Positions 25,582 through 35,492 of a stretch of 64,000 bases of DNA are shown piece by piece; the stretch's first letter is position 1; each line of letters starts with the position of its first letter. The DNA is taken from assembly GCA_020637335.1 (NCBI GenBank), contig JACJWC010000011.1:122871-186870 (forward strand), in the 5' to 3' direction. The notes beneath the pieces were generated by a model, which worked only from the letters and a program-made list of their open reading frames with translations, searched no databases and had not been told where the DNA came from. Source of the stretch: Acidobacteriota bacterium. Lineage in GTDB: Bacteria; Acidobacteriota; Holophagae; Acanthopleuribacterales; Acanthopleuribacteraceae. The translations under genes were made by a program, and so were the position numbers.

Positions 25582-28344
25582 ATGAGTTGTCGCAGTTGCT
25601 GGATTCTGTTTTTGGGGATCGGGGCCTGGGCCCAGGTCCAGGTTTTTTCTGAGGAATCTCAATGGCGCGAGGTGGCTCGCTCGGCCCAGTTTGGCGAAAA
25701 GGTCTATGTCGAAGGATTGGACCTAATGGCCGGAATTAGCGGGTTGGAACTACACCGCATTCAGGTCTGGGCGGACGGCGCACAGATCGTGATCCATGGC
25801 CCACAAGGCGAAGTGCGCCAACCCCATCCTAACCATCATTATTACGTCGGCCACATGAACGGCGATTTAAACAGTCAGGCTTATCTGACCATTCGCGAGG
25901 ATGGCCGATCGTATGGTTGGGTCGCTAAGGCGGGCCATTATTGGTTACTTAACGGCGATCAGGGCAGCCTTCAAGCGCGTTTGGTGCCTCAGGCTGTAGC
26001 CGAACAGGACCGCCCCTTTGAGTGTTTGAGCGATACCTTACCCGAGGATCGAATTGAAGATCCCACCGCACCGGATCACGCTCGCGCCCAATCCGTTGCA
26101 CTGGGTGGATCAGGTAGCTATAACGTCACCGTTGCCGCAGAAAGCGATTTTGAATATTTCCAGAAGTTCGGTAATACCACCGATGCCGCCGCCTACATGG
26201 CCGACCTGATTGGGTTTGCATCAGGCACCTATGCAGATGAAGTCGACGCCAACTTGTTGCTCGGCGATGTATCGTTGTGGACCAGTTCCGCCGATCCCTG
26301 GGTTCAAACGAATGAACTCTGTGCTCTTTTCGAATTCGGCAAGTATTGGAATGCGAACAACGGCGCAATTAGTAGAACTACTGCCCACTTTTTTAGCGGT
26401 AAACCTACAGGTGGTGGAGTTGCTTGGATTGGCGTCCTATGCCAAGCTGCCTTCAATACTGATTCTGGTGGTTGTCTCTCCCCATCAAGCGGACTTTACG
26501 GCGGAGGCTATGGATTTTCGGGGGACCTTGACGCAAATTTTGATATTAACAACCCGACGGTTTTATGGGACATCGTAGAGGTCTCTCATGAAATCGGTCA
26601 CAACTTCAATTCTCCCCACACGCATTGTTACAAGAACTTGGAAGGTAACGCCAACCCCATCGATATGTGTAACGGATCCCAAATGGGTGCAAACTGTTAT
26701 TCAGGCGCGACCAGTTTACCTTGTGGAACCGTTGGTGGTGGCTGCGGAACGATAATGTCCTACTGCCACCTGCTTTCGGGCGGCATGGCCAATATTAGCT
26801 TTACTTTTGGTCTGGGCCACCCCTTTGGCGTGGCCCCAGAACGCGTGCCGACACGTATGAATGCCCATGTCATTTCAAGGGCTGGCGCCAATCCTGGCTG
26901 TATTCCAATGGGGTGTACCAATCCCAGTATCAGCCAACATCCTGCCAACCAAACAAAGTGCCCGACCCAATCGGTTACGTTTATGGTCACCGCTTCAGGT
27001 GCAACGGGTTACCAATGGAAAAAGGGCAACAGCAACATCGGTGGAGCAACATCCTCCAGCTACACCATCGCTTCTGTGACTCCTGGAGATGCTGGCAATT
27101 ACAGCTGTGTGGTCAGCAATGGCTGCGGGTCGATCACCTCCAATAGCGCCAGCCTGACCGTGAATACGGCAACCTCGATTGGCAGCCAAAGCGGAAATCT
27201 CGACCTGTGCCCGGGTCAAACCGCTAACTTTTCGGTTACCGCCAGTGGCACCAGCTTAACGTATCAGTGGCGTAAAGGCGGCATGAACATCGGTGGCGCA
27301 ACCAACTCAACCTACCAAATCGCCTCCGTAACGGGGGGTGACGCAGCAACCTACGATTGCGTGGTTACGGGTGCCTGTGGCAGTGCCACCAGCGCGGGCA
27401 TCGTCCTATCCGTTGGCAGCACAGTCACCATCAACTCGGGACCTGACCCGTTAACACGCTGTACCGGAACCTCGGCAACCTTCAGCGTTTCAGCCAGCAA
27501 TGCGACCAGCTACCAATGGCGCAAAAACGGAGTGGATCTAGCGGGTCAAACCACTTCCACTCTAACCTTAAATCCCGTAGGTACAGGTGATGCGGCCAAC
27601 TACACCTGCCTGGTCGGCAATGCCTGTGGCAGTCAACTCAGCCCCAGTGCCGCCCTCACCGTTCAAACGCCACCCAACATTACCAGCGACAATGGTAACC
27701 TGGCCGCGTGCTTAAACGATTCTATTCTGTTCTTCGTCAATGCCACCGGCACAAACCCGACTTACCAATGGCAAAAGAACACCGTAGACATCGGTGGCGC
27801 GACGCAAGCGACCTATATGATCAACTCAGCTACTTTGGGCGACCAGGGCAGTTACCGCTGTCAGATCATGGGTACCTGCGGGAACCTCACCTCCACGGCT
27901 CGAACCTTGACCGTGTCCAATGAATCGTTCCAAATGCAAGAAAATCTCGCAACCACAATCCAAGGCGTGGAACTTCTGGTCCTGGATGCCAATGTGGTCT
28001 GTGGCGGGCCTCAACTGCAAATCCAATGGTCGAATTTGACGGCCGGAACGGTGTTCCCGCTCAATCAGAATCCGGTCACCCTCGGCGACTTCCTCATGGA
28101 ACCCACCCTGTTTGAAGTGTGGGCCGATAACGGCTTCAGCCAATTGACCGACCAAGTTTTTGTTCTAGCTGCCGACAATCCGCTCTTCTATGATCTGGAT
28201 GGCGATGGCTGTAATGATTTCGATGATTTCTTGTTGTTGGTCACCCAGTGGCGCGCCAGTGGGGCTGCCTTCGATGCAAACGGTGATAACCAAGTTGATG
28301 TGCGCGATTTCCTCTACATCAACACAACCCTTGGTTGTCCATAG
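25582..28344 (+). CDS. Secreted reprolysin-like metalloprotease with four Ig-like domains and dockerin-like C-terminus
   Basis: A 920-aa exported zinc protease with a signal peptide at about 1-17. After a propeptide-like region the metzincin domain carries HEIGHNFNSPH (H336, H340 and H346 as zinc ligands) and a Met-turn at M392 (GTIMSYC), with several Cys for disulfides as in reprolysins. Four Ig-like domains of about 85 residues follow (446-790), each with a YQW[KR]K strand and a YxCxV strand. The last 53 residues hold two Ca-binding F-hand-like loops, D871 LDGDGCNDFDD and D898 ANGDNQVDVRD, the form of a type I dockerin. AGGGGG lies 6 nt before ATG. The dockerin-like end could dock to a cohesin-like surface protein such as the one 830 bp away. 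Confidence 0.9.
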   Translation: MSCRSCWILFLGIGAWAQVQVFSEESQWREVARSAQFGEKVYVEGLDLMAGISGLELHRIQVWADGAQIVIHGPQGEVRQPHPNHHYYVGHMNGDLNSQAYLTIREDGRSYGWVAKAGHYWLLNGDQGSLQARLVPQAVAEQDRPFECLSDTLPEDRIEDPTAPDHARAQSVALGGSGSYNVTVAAESDFEYFQKFGNTTDAAAYMADLIGFASGTYADEVDANLLLGDVSLWTSSADPWVQTNELCALFEFGKYWNANNGAISRTTAHFFSGKPTGGGVAWIGVLCQAAFNTDSGGCLSPSSGLYGGGYGFSGDLDANFDINNPTVLWDIVEVSHEIGHNFNSPHTHCYKNLEGNANPIDMCNGSQMGANCYSGATSLPCGTVGGGCGTIMSYCHLLSGGMANISFTFGLGHPFGVAPERVPTRMNAHVISRAGANPGCIPMGCTNPSISQHPANQTKCPTQSVTFMVTASGATGYQWKKGNSNIGGATSSSYTIASVTPGDAGNYSCVVSNGCGSITSNSASLTVNTATSIGSQSGNLDLCPGQTANFSVTASGTSLTYQWRKGGMNIGGATNSTYQIASVTGGDAATYDCVVTGACGSATSAGIVLSVGSTVTINSGPDPLTRCTGTSATFSVSASNATSYQWRKNGVDLAGQTTSTLTLNPVGTGDAANYTCLVGNACGSQLSPSAALTVQTPPNITSDNGNLAACLNDSILFFVNATGTNPTYQWQKNTVDIGGATQATYMINSATLGDQGSYRCQIMGTCGNLTSTARTLTVSNESFQMQENLATTIQGVELLVLDANVVCGGPQLQIQWSNLTAGTVFPLNQNPVTLGDFLMEPTLFEVWADNGFSQLTDQVFVLAADNPLFYDLDGDGCNDFDDFLLLVTQWRASGAAFDANGDNQVDVRDFLYINTTLGCP

Positions 28345-28466
28345 TCCGGAATAACAACGGTTCAAGTAAGGAAAAGGAAACGCTTGTGAAAATCCTTATT
28401 CATCCGCATTGACACTAACAGGAGAGGATCCTACTTTAAGGAAAATCAAAAAAGCAGGTTCTCTCA

Positions 28467-29798
28467 ATGAATCTAAAATTCTTCGCCTTCACTTTCATGT
28501 TGGCGTCCATCGCTTGCGTGAAACAAACCCATCACAACCTGCCGACTCCAGATTTGAAGGAGGTTTGCACGATTGAAAAAGCGCGCCACGGCGACGGCGA
28601 TCTCAACCCTCATTTTTTCACATTTGGCAATGCCGCCATGGATGCTTACTTGAATCAACCGGGTCCAGCGAATCAGGTTTGGCAATATTTTCAAATGGCG
28701 GACGGAGTTTGTCGGGGCGCTTATCTCTACCTTTTGGTTCAAGCCCACCCCAATTTTCTGGCAGATCACCTGGCCCCGTTCCTTGCCACCGCCAGTGAGG
28801 AGGAACAGGTCTTTGTGTTGCGCTGCTGGCGCCAATTCCCAAACAAAAGCCTGGCCGGTTTATTGCCGAACCTGCTGCAGAACTCAGACATCCCTGCTGT
28901 TCGCAAAGAAGCCGCCAATCATTTTGGGACCTGGGCAGAACGAACACACCCGAGCGAAGCTGAAATGTTGGCGCTTTTGCAAGGACAAGCTTCGGAGGTC
29001 ATCCAGCAAGCGATCTGGAGCCTGGACGTCAAAAGTTTTAGCGATTCCTTTTGGCTTCAACTCCTGCAATATCCAGATGTGGAGGTTCAGGAAGCCTGTC
29101 TGCTCGTCCTGAACCAAGGCCAGGAGAAACATCGAAAACTGGCGGAAGACCAGGCCAATCAGAGCGAATATCCGCAGATCCAGGCCTTGGCCCGCGATTT
29201 AGCCAACCGTGAGAAGCCGCTTGCAATGAAGGTGACGGTCTCTGGTTACCCAACCAAAAACCCTTCGCCGGCTTGCCTTTGTGATGCCAAATACCTCCTT
29301 TTGCAAGACCAGATAGAGGCCTTCTTGAAAGATCCAATTGCAGAAACAGACTTATTGCGAATGGATCCAGAAGGCGAGATCCCCCTGTTTGAGCTCGCGC
29401 TCTACGGCAGTTCTGAAACGCTGTTTTACCTGCTCGAGGTTCAACCAGAATGGATCAAAGCGGCAACCCCGGATGGTCAAACCCTCTTAATGACGCTGGT
29501 ACAAGGCTTTTACCAAACCTCGCATAAGAATGCCAAACCCTGCTATGCCCAGCCGGAAGAAAGCCGCTACAAGCGAGTGGATTTGATGCAAAAAACGCTT
29601 TGGCTATTGGATCACGGGGCCCCGATTAACCAACAAGACGCTGCCGGCAGGACGGCCCTGTTCATTGCCGTATTTGCCGATAAATCCGAAATGATTCACC
29701 TGTTGATCAGCAATGGCGCCGACCCCGACCTGCGCGATTGGGATGGTACTTCGGCACGCATGCTCGGACAACTCATGGATCAGACCTGGATGGACTGA
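28467..29798 (+). CDS. Lipoprotein with HEAT-like and ankyrin repeats
   Basis: A 443-aa protein with a lipobox ending at Cys17 (LASIAC). The middle (about 60-260) consists of paired helices reminiscent of HEAT repeats (RCWRQFPNKSLAGLLPNLL, PDVEVQEACLLVLNQG). The last 140 residues are ankyrin-like (LLDHGAPINQQDAAGRTALFIAV, LLISNGADPDLRDWDG). Both repeat types bind proteins. Two inner Cys-containing motifs (SPACLCDAKY) are present. The stop overlaps the end of the convergent transporter gene by 19 bp. No partner can be named. Confidence 0.8.
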   Translation: MNLKFFAFTFMLASIACVKQTHHNLPTPDLKEVCTIEKARHGDGDLNPHFFTFGNAAMDAYLNQPGPANQVWQYFQMADGVCRGAYLYLLVQAHPNFLADHLAPFLATASEEEQVFVLRCWRQFPNKSLAGLLPNLLQNSDIPAVRKEAANHFGTWAERTHPSEAEMLALLQGQASEVIQQAIWSLDVKSFSDSFWLQLLQYPDVEVQEACLLVLNQGQEKHRKLAEDQANQSEYPQIQALARDLANREKPLAMKVTVSGYPTKNPSPACLCDAKYLLLQDQIEAFLKDPIAETDLLRMDPEGEIPLFELALYGSSETLFYLLEVQPEWIKAATPDGQTLLMTLVQGFYQTSHKNAKPCYAQPEESRYKRVDLMQKTLWLLDHGAPINQQDAAGRTALFIAVFADKSEMIHLLISNGADPDLRDWDGTSARMLGQLMDQTWMD

Positions 29799-30628
29799 TC
29801 GGGCTTGAAGGCTTGATGGCGTAAGGTCAAACCAACACTCGTCGCCAGAATCAACAGGGCCCCAAGCCAAGTGCGCAACGCTGTCTTTTCCTGTAGCAGA
29901 AAATAGGAAAGGACCATGCCATAAACTGGTTCAAGACAGACAATCAAACCTGCTGTTTTGGCCTTTACGGTTCGCAAGGCATGAATAAACAGGCTGTGCG
30001 CCAAGGCGGTACAAAATAGTCCCAAAACCAACAGACCCAGCCAATCATGGGTTGAGACGTCCGCCAAAGCCCCGGCCACAAATGGGGTCGTGATTAGACA
30101 ACAGATCCCATTTTGCAAGGTCGCCAAAACCAGGCCACTGTGGGCTTGAACATGTTGGCGGTTGAACCAAGTCAAAAGCGCAAAGGTCAGTGCAGAAATA
30201 ACTCCCCAGAGCATGCCCGTGATGGCCGCTCCACCCCACTGAAAATCAGGCACGACCAGAACCAAGCCCAGCACCACCAAAAGGACTGATCCAGCATCCT
30301 TGGCCTCGAGCCGATCCTGACCCCAAATGGCCTCTAACAGCATTAAAAAGATCGGAAAGGTCGCAAAGGACAATAGGCCAATCGCAACGGTGGAAACCTG
30401 AATGGCCCAAAAGAAACTCAACCAATGCAGGGCTAAAAGCATGCCACTGAGCCCCAATCCTTTGGAGAACGGGCCGATTTTTTGTCTGTGCACGAGCAGG
30501 ATGAGCACCAGTGGAAAAATCGAAAAAAAAGTCCGGCCCCAAACCAGGATTACCGGTGACACCGAGAGGAACTTGGCAAACAACCCGGCCAGGCCAAATA
30601 AAAGGACCGCAAGGTGTAGGGCCAACAC
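29780..30628 (-). CDS. EamA/DMT-superfamily transporter
   Basis: A 282-aa integral membrane protein with ten predicted helices in two homologous EamA halves. Landmarks are FGLAGLFAKFL near the start, LHWLSFFWAIQVSTVAIGLLSFATFP in the first half and VKAKTAGLIVCLEPVYGMVLSYFLLQEK in the second, the latter being the typical EamA 'E-P-v' signature. Family members export metabolites or amino acids. Length is normal. It overlaps the convergent lipoprotein gene at the 3' end. The substrate cannot be told from sequence. Confidence 0.93.
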   Translation of the reverse strand: MLALHLAVLLFGLAGLFAKFLSVSPVILVWGRTFFSIFPLVLILLVHRQKIGPFSKGLGLSGMLLALHWLSFFWAIQVSTVAIGLLSFATFPIFLMLLEAIWGQDRLEAKDAGSVLLVVLGLVLVVPDFQWGGAAITGMLWGVISALTFALLTWFNRQHVQAHSGLVLATLQNGICCLITTPFVAGALADVSTHDWLGLLVLGLFCTALAHSLFIHALRTVKAKTAGLIVCLEPVYGMVLSYFLLQEKTALRTWLGALLILATSVGLTLRHQAFKPDQSIQV

Positions 30629-30757
30629 GGATTCAGCCTCCCAAACAATGCGCTATAACACCCGCACACTATAACCTAACCCCTGCATTGCTGCATTTGG
30701 ATTGATTAACGCTTAGAAATCGCCTCATGCACGGGAGGCTTGGCGAAATACCCAGAC

Positions 30758-31444
30758 TCAACCCAACCAAAGTTCTGGATGGGTTTCGCGCAGGTTGGTC
30801 ATGCCTTCTCGGCCGACGATGACATGATCGTGAAAGGTAATATCCATCAGGGTCAAGGTCTGCGCCAGGCGACGGGTCAAATTCAAATCCTCCTGTGAGG
30901 GGGTTGGATCGCCGCTGGGATGGTTATGGGCGACGATGACGCAGCGCGCATTGCGCAAGAGCGCTTCCTTGACGACCTCACGCGGGAACACCGCACTGCG
31001 ATCAATGGTGCCGCGAAACAGGCGTTCCTGGGCAATCAAATGGTTTTTGGCGTCGAGGAAAAGCACCAAAAAGAATTCGGCTTCCTGCCAGGCAATTTCA
31101 GCGGTCAAAAAATTTCGGACCGCACGCGGATCGGCCAATAAGGGACCCTTTTTGAGTTTTTCTTCTTCCATATCCAAATAGATTTCGCCAAGTACGTGCA
31201 GGAATCGGGCAGTGCGCGGCCCAATCCCAGGCACGGCCATCAGCTTCTGTTTGGGGGCAAAAAACAGGGCACTGAGCGAACCAAACTGCTGTAGCAACAT
31301 TTTGGCGATGGGTTTGGTATCGACCCGCGGCAAGACCCAGGTCAACAGGAATTCGAGTTTTTCGTAGGGATGCACAAAGGCATCGCCAAAGCGGGCTCGT
31401 TCCAGTTTCTGCCACAGCCTTTCGCGATGCCCCATAAATTTCAT
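30758..31444 (-). CDS. radC: RadC family protein (JAB/MPN domain)
   Basis: A 228-aa protein of the RadC/UPF0758 family. The N-terminal helix-hairpin-helix region has VPGIGPRTARFL. The C-terminal JAB domain has the full JAMM metal site H173-x-H175-x10-D186 (HNHPSGDPTPSQED) and FLDAKNHLIAQE. Early claims of a DNA-repair role are not supported in all species, so the function is open. Length is normal. It stands alone, with 129 bp to the transporter gene and 165 bp to the next one. Confidence 0.95.
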   Translation of the reverse strand: MKFMGHRERLWQKLERARFGDAFVHPYEKLEFLLTWVLPRVDTKPIAKMLLQQFGSLSALFFAPKQKLMAVPGIGPRTARFLHVLGEIYLDMEEEKLKKGPLLADPRAVRNFLTAEIAWQEAEFFLVLFLDAKNHLIAQERLFRGTIDRSAVFPREVVKEALLRNARCVIVAHNHPSGDPTPSQEDLNLTRRLAQTLTLMDITFHDHVIVGREGMTNLRETHPELWLG

Positions 31445-31609
31445 CTCAATCAGTTTTTAAAAGATCATAGCAAATTCAAGAGCACCGAAAAACATGCATT
31501 TATCAATAAAGTGTTCAATTTTCCCACAGGTGATTTTCACGTGCCAGGGCCCATCTAATGAAGACAGATTCCTGCGGTCGGTGTGGGCCGTAGAATTTAT
31601 TAACTATTA

Positions 31610-32158
31610 CTAAGCGCGGTCGTAAGCCGTTTTAAGCCAGGCTATTAATTGATCATCGACATCTACTGGGGACTCTAGGCGCACCCGATGGCTGACCATG
31701 GCGTTCCAACTGCCGCTGGCCTCCAAGCGGCCTTCTGGCGTTTCACCTTTGAGCTGAATGCCCACATCGAAACGGCTTTTGGTGCTCGGTTGCAACAAAG
31801 CGAACTGTTTGGAGCGCCGGATGCTGACATTGGCTTTTTTAGGCGCAATTTCTAAATCGTTCCCGAAGCCCTGCAGTTTTTCCAATAGGGCATCATAAAT
31901 GGGCCGCAAGTTTTCCTTGCCTTGGAACATAAGGGCCAGCGGATCATCGGCGGGCGGCTGGGGTTCCTGTTTGGCGAAATGCGCAATGAGGTTGGCGTAG
32001 CCATGGGTCATGCCGTGTTCCGCTTTTAACCAATCGACCCGTTGTTTGTACTTCTCGATCCCACTTTTTTGAACGAGATTCACCCAAGTCTGAAGCGGTT
32101 TGCCGTATTTTTCTTCCAGATTCTTGATCATATTGGCAGTTGCGGCATCCAAATCCAT
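31610..32158 (-). CDS. DUF4287/DUF5655 domain protein
   Basis: A 182-aa cytoplasmic protein. The N-terminal DUF4287 part (about 1-65) has the typical KYGKPLQTWVNLVQKSG and LKAEHGMTHGYANLIAHF. The C-terminal DUF5655 part (about 80-180) has PIYDALLEKLQGFG, KKANVSIRRSKQFALLQPSTKSRFDVG and an LxSPxDVD ending. Proteins of this build are widespread and uncharacterised. It is divergent from the GFA-family gene with 74 bp between. Confidence 0.85.
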   Translation of the reverse strand: MDLDAATANMIKNLEEKYGKPLQTWVNLVQKSGIEKYKQRVDWLKAEHGMTHGYANLIAHFAKQEPQPPADDPLALMFQGKENLRPIYDALLEKLQGFGNDLEIAPKKANVSIRRSKQFALLQPSTKSRFDVGIQLKGETPEGRLEASGSWNAMVSHRVRLESPVDVDDQLIAWLKTAYDRA

Positions 32159-32232
32159 GGTTTCCCCCTTGTTTTACTGGTGTTTGAATCCTCATAATGC
32201 CGAAAAGATGTCGGTTGATCAAGGAGGAGATC

Positions 32233-32622
32233 ATGGAGGGTGGATGTTTGTGCGGGTCTTTGCGTTACGAAATTTCGGCCATTGGCCGCAGCAGCCACTG
32301 TTTCTGTTCCATGTGCCGCAAGGCGCACGGCGCCTATTATGCGACCTATGGTCGGGTCCTGATCAACGATTTCCAATGGTTGGGTGCAACCGGAACCCGC
32401 AGTGAATACCACAGCAGCGAGGCGGTAACGCGTGTGTTTTGCGGCCGTTGTGGTAGCCCCCTCCTGTGGCTTCACCGCGATGCGCCCGAACGGGTGGCCC
32501 TGGCCTTGTCCAGTCTGGATCGGGACCCGGGCACACGCACAAACTTGAAATTGCATTTTGAGGATCAAGCCGCCTGGTTATTTTGTCCGTTTGAAGATTC
32601 CGAAACCCCGAGCAGTGCTTGA
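32233..32622 (+). CDS. GFA/CENP-V family zinc protein
   Basis: A 129-aa protein of the glutathione-dependent formaldehyde-activating (GFA) fold. Zinc-binding Cys pairs are present: GGCLCGSLRY, CFCSMCRK and FCGRCGSPL. The N-terminal Cys lie at the start, so the ATG at this position is right; AAGGAGGAG is 3-4 nt upstream. Family members bind zinc and some bind glutathione adducts, but most have no demonstrated activity. The stop is 3 bp from the end of the convergent hybrid kinase. Confidence 0.92.
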   Translation: MEGGCLCGSLRYEISAIGRSSHCFCSMCRKAHGAYYATYGRVLINDFQWLGATGTRSEYHSSEAVTRVFCGRCGSPLLWLHRDAPERVALALSSLDRDPGTRTNLKLHFEDQAAWLFCPFEDSETPSSA

Positions 32623-32625
32623 TAC

Positions 32626-35430
32626 TCACATTAACCACTTGGCCAGAATACGGTCAATTTCTTCCGGTTTGATCGGTTTGCTCAAGTAGTCGTTCATACC
32701 GACGGCAATGCATTTTTCGCGATCGCCAGTCACCGCATGGGCCGTCATGGCCACAATCGGCAATTCGTTTAATTGCAGTTCATTGCGAATGCGTTGGGTC
32801 GCTTCATAACCATCCATGACCGGCATTTGACAGTCCATGAAGACCAAGTCGTACTTGCGTTTCTGCAATTTCTCCAGGGCTTTTAAGCCATTATCGCTCT
32901 GCTCAATTTTGAGTTCCCAGCGTTCAAGCAAACGTTTAGCTACCAGGTAATTGACTCGGTTATCTTCCACAATCAGGATGCGCTTGCCTTTGATTTTTTT
33001 GGATTCAATGCGGACATGCGGCAATTCAGCGCTTGGCAAGGTCACAACTGTGTTGGGCAGTTCGCGCATTTCCAAATGGAAGAAGAAAAGCGAGCCTTCA
33101 CCGGTTATGCTGTCGACCTCAATTCGGCCACCCATTTTTTCGACCAAAAGTTGGGAAATGACGAGACCTAACCCAGTGCCGCCATGCCGTCGGGTGATGG
33201 ACGGATCCAGTTGAGAGAACGGTTGAAAGAGCTCGCCCATACGGTCTTTGGAAATCCCAATTCCCGTGTCGCGTACCTCGAAGCGCAAGGAAACCAAGTC
33301 AGAGACATTGGCCAGGCGGTGCACCGACAGGGCAATCACGCCATGGTCGGTGAATTTCAAGGCATTACTTAATAAATTTAACAGCACCTGACGAAGGCGG
33401 TTGGCATCGCCAATTAGGTTTTTGGGGATTTGGGGATCGAGGTGAAGGTCCAAACGCAGGCCTTGATTGGAGGCTTGGGCGCGCATCAACTGGGTGACAC
33501 CCATACAAATCTGGTGCAGGTCGATAGGTGCGAGGTCCAGTTCCAGGTGGCCAGCCTCAATTTTGGAGAAGTCGAGGATATCGTTGATGACCGAGAGCAG
33601 AGCCTGGGCAGAGGTATAAGCCAACTGGGCATTTTCAGACGATTTGGGCGGTAGATCCTCCTCGCATAACAGCCGGGTCATTCCGAGAATTCCATTCATT
33701 GGCGTGCGGATTTCATGGCTCATATGGGCCAGAAACTCACTCTTAGCACGAGTCGCTTTTTCTGCCTCCTCTTTTGCGGCCTGCAGAGCGGCTTCAGTCC
33801 GCTTCCGCTCTTTAATCTCCAGGTTTAAAGAATCATTGGCTTGAAGCAGATCGCGGGTTCGCGATTCAACTTCTGCTTCGATAAAGGCCGATTTGGCCAA
33901 GCTACCCAGTAGGTAAATGCCCATTAAGGCCGAAAGGAAAAAGCCGCTGACAATGACACTCCACGGTAAAAGCGTCTGCGTTTTTTGAATGATTTCTGCC
34001 GGCGCATAAAACTTCAAAACGAACGGGCGACCTGCAATCTTGAACTCGAATTCGAAAGGGGGATTGCGGGTGGTTTTGAGCAAGGACACCCAATGGACCG
34101 GGTTGGCCATCATTTGGCCTTGGGCATCAACCCGCAACAGTTGGGTAGAGGCGCTGCCATCAACTTCCAATACCTCAAAAAACAACCCGCGCGCGTGGGG
34201 CGAAGATTCAAAAACCAGGCCCAAATCCAATTGTGCTGCAACAAACCCGAATTGACCGCACGAGGAGGAGGGCTCAATTTGTTGAACCGGTGCAGCAAGG
34301 AGCATGCGGGGGAGCACTTGGTTGGGCGGGTAATAGGGCGCAGATGCATAAGTCCCATTTTTAGATTTTGCCAATTGCAGGGTGTCAATAAAGGGTGGAT
34401 TACTGGCGAAGTCGAAACCGATCCATTCGCTGTAACTCGCTTGAGGTTCGGCAAAAACCACGGGGAAATAAATATCGCGGATTTTGTCGGGTTTCCAGCC
34501 ATGGGCATCGCGCTCTTTGAGCTGATCGAGCCTCAATCCGCTCATGGTCAGCATTTCACCGGATTGAGCTTGAGTACTTGAAAAACAGCGAATAAGAAAA
34601 ATGCCCTCCAGGGCGGGCACTTCAGCCAACCAATGAGCGGTCTGAACGCGAAATTCCTTATCGGATCCGGGACTGGGTCGAATGCTGGTGGCGGTGGATT
34701 GTAAGGCGTCCGAAACGCGTTTAAACGTGCCCTCTAAAGCATCGACCGTAATTTGGCCTTGGTGGTAAAGCGTGGTGGCGATACGGCCCTCTTCAATCTT
34801 GCGCACCCAGGCAAAAAGGCCGATGGTAATGGTCAAGGCCAACAACATCGGAAATACAATCAGCCTACACTTGGCCCACAATCGCGGCCCACGATAACTG
34901 ACACAGACTGGCAAAATGGGACTGCAAATGAAAACACCCATGGTATCGCCAAACCACCAGGTCAACCAGTTTGCGCTAACCTGATCTGCAGCCAGGACGC
35001 CATTCAGCCACAAGGTAGCAACGCCCAAAGTGGCACCCAAGAGGCAGGCAACCGGTCCTGCGCGAAACAGGAACCCGATCATGTTGAGATGAACACCTTT
35101 TTTTAAGATTTCACGGCAAAGCCAATCACCCACCAGGGCCTGGCCATACGCACCTAGACCAATGCTCAATGCAGATAATTGCAATGTCCAATCGCTTAGG
35201 TCTAAGGTTGGCGCCACCGAGATATTGTTGACGTAGGACCCCAACCAAATGCCGACTGTGGAACGACGCCCCATCAGTAAACTGCAACACAAGGCAAAGC
35301 CGGCTGCGGGCCAGATAGGTGTCGCAAATCCGGGTGGGATGGCCAAAAAGATACTGAGCTTGGCAATTGCAAAGTACCCAAAGGCCACCAGCAGATTCCG
35401 AAAGACAATCTGCCACCACGTTAATTCCAT
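32626..35430 (-). CDS. Hybrid sensor histidine kinase with MASE1 and CHASE-like sensor
   Basis: A 934-aa membrane sensor. An N-terminal MASE1 domain of about eight helices (KLSIFLAIPPGFATPIWPAAG is typical) is followed by a large extracytoplasmic segment (about 215-480) with CHASE features, and by a last helix at about 490-510. A coiled coil leads to the HisKA domain with phospho-acceptor H572 (HMSHEIRTPMNG). The ATPase domain has N (NLLSNALKF), DTGIGI and GGTGLGL boxes. The C-terminal receiver has phospho-acceptor D866 (FMDCQMPVMDG). The built-in receiver implies an onward phosphorelay to a partner not encoded next to it. All catalytic motifs are intact. Confidence 0.95.
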   Translation of the reverse strand: MELTWWQIVFRNLLVAFGYFAIAKLSIFLAIPPGFATPIWPAAGFALCCSLLMGRRSTVGIWLGSYVNNISVAPTLDLSDWTLQLSALSIGLGAYGQALVGDWLCREILKKGVHLNMIGFLFRAGPVACLLGATLGVATLWLNGVLAADQVSANWLTWWFGDTMGVFICSPILPVCVSYRGPRLWAKCRLIVFPMLLALTITIGLFAWVRKIEEGRIATTLYHQGQITVDALEGTFKRVSDALQSTATSIRPSPGSDKEFRVQTAHWLAEVPALEGIFLIRCFSSTQAQSGEMLTMSGLRLDQLKERDAHGWKPDKIRDIYFPVVFAEPQASYSEWIGFDFASNPPFIDTLQLAKSKNGTYASAPYYPPNQVLPRMLLAAPVQQIEPSSSCGQFGFVAAQLDLGLVFESSPHARGLFFEVLEVDGSASTQLLRVDAQGQMMANPVHWVSLLKTTRNPPFEFEFKIAGRPFVLKFYAPAEIIQKTQTLLPWSVIVSGFFLSALMGIYLLGSLAKSAFIEAEVESRTRDLLQANDSLNLEIKERKRTEAALQAAKEEAEKATRAKSEFLAHMSHEIRTPMNGILGMTRLLCEEDLPPKSSENAQLAYTSAQALLSVINDILDFSKIEAGHLELDLAPIDLHQICMGVTQLMRAQASNQGLRLDLHLDPQIPKNLIGDANRLRQVLLNLLSNALKFTDHGVIALSVHRLANVSDLVSLRFEVRDTGIGISKDRMGELFQPFSQLDPSITRRHGGTGLGLVISQLLVEKMGGRIEVDSITGEGSLFFFHLEMRELPNTVVTLPSAELPHVRIESKKIKGKRILIVEDNRVNYLVAKRLLERWELKIEQSDNGLKALEKLQKRKYDLVFMDCQMPVMDGYEATQRIRNELQLNELPIVAMTAHAVTGDREKCIAVGMNDYLSKPIKPEEIDRILAKWLM

Positions 35431-35492
35431 ATTCGCCTCATTACCGCAGGTTATCGTTCATTTTGTGAAAAGGTTTAAAAATAGCCTTCGAA

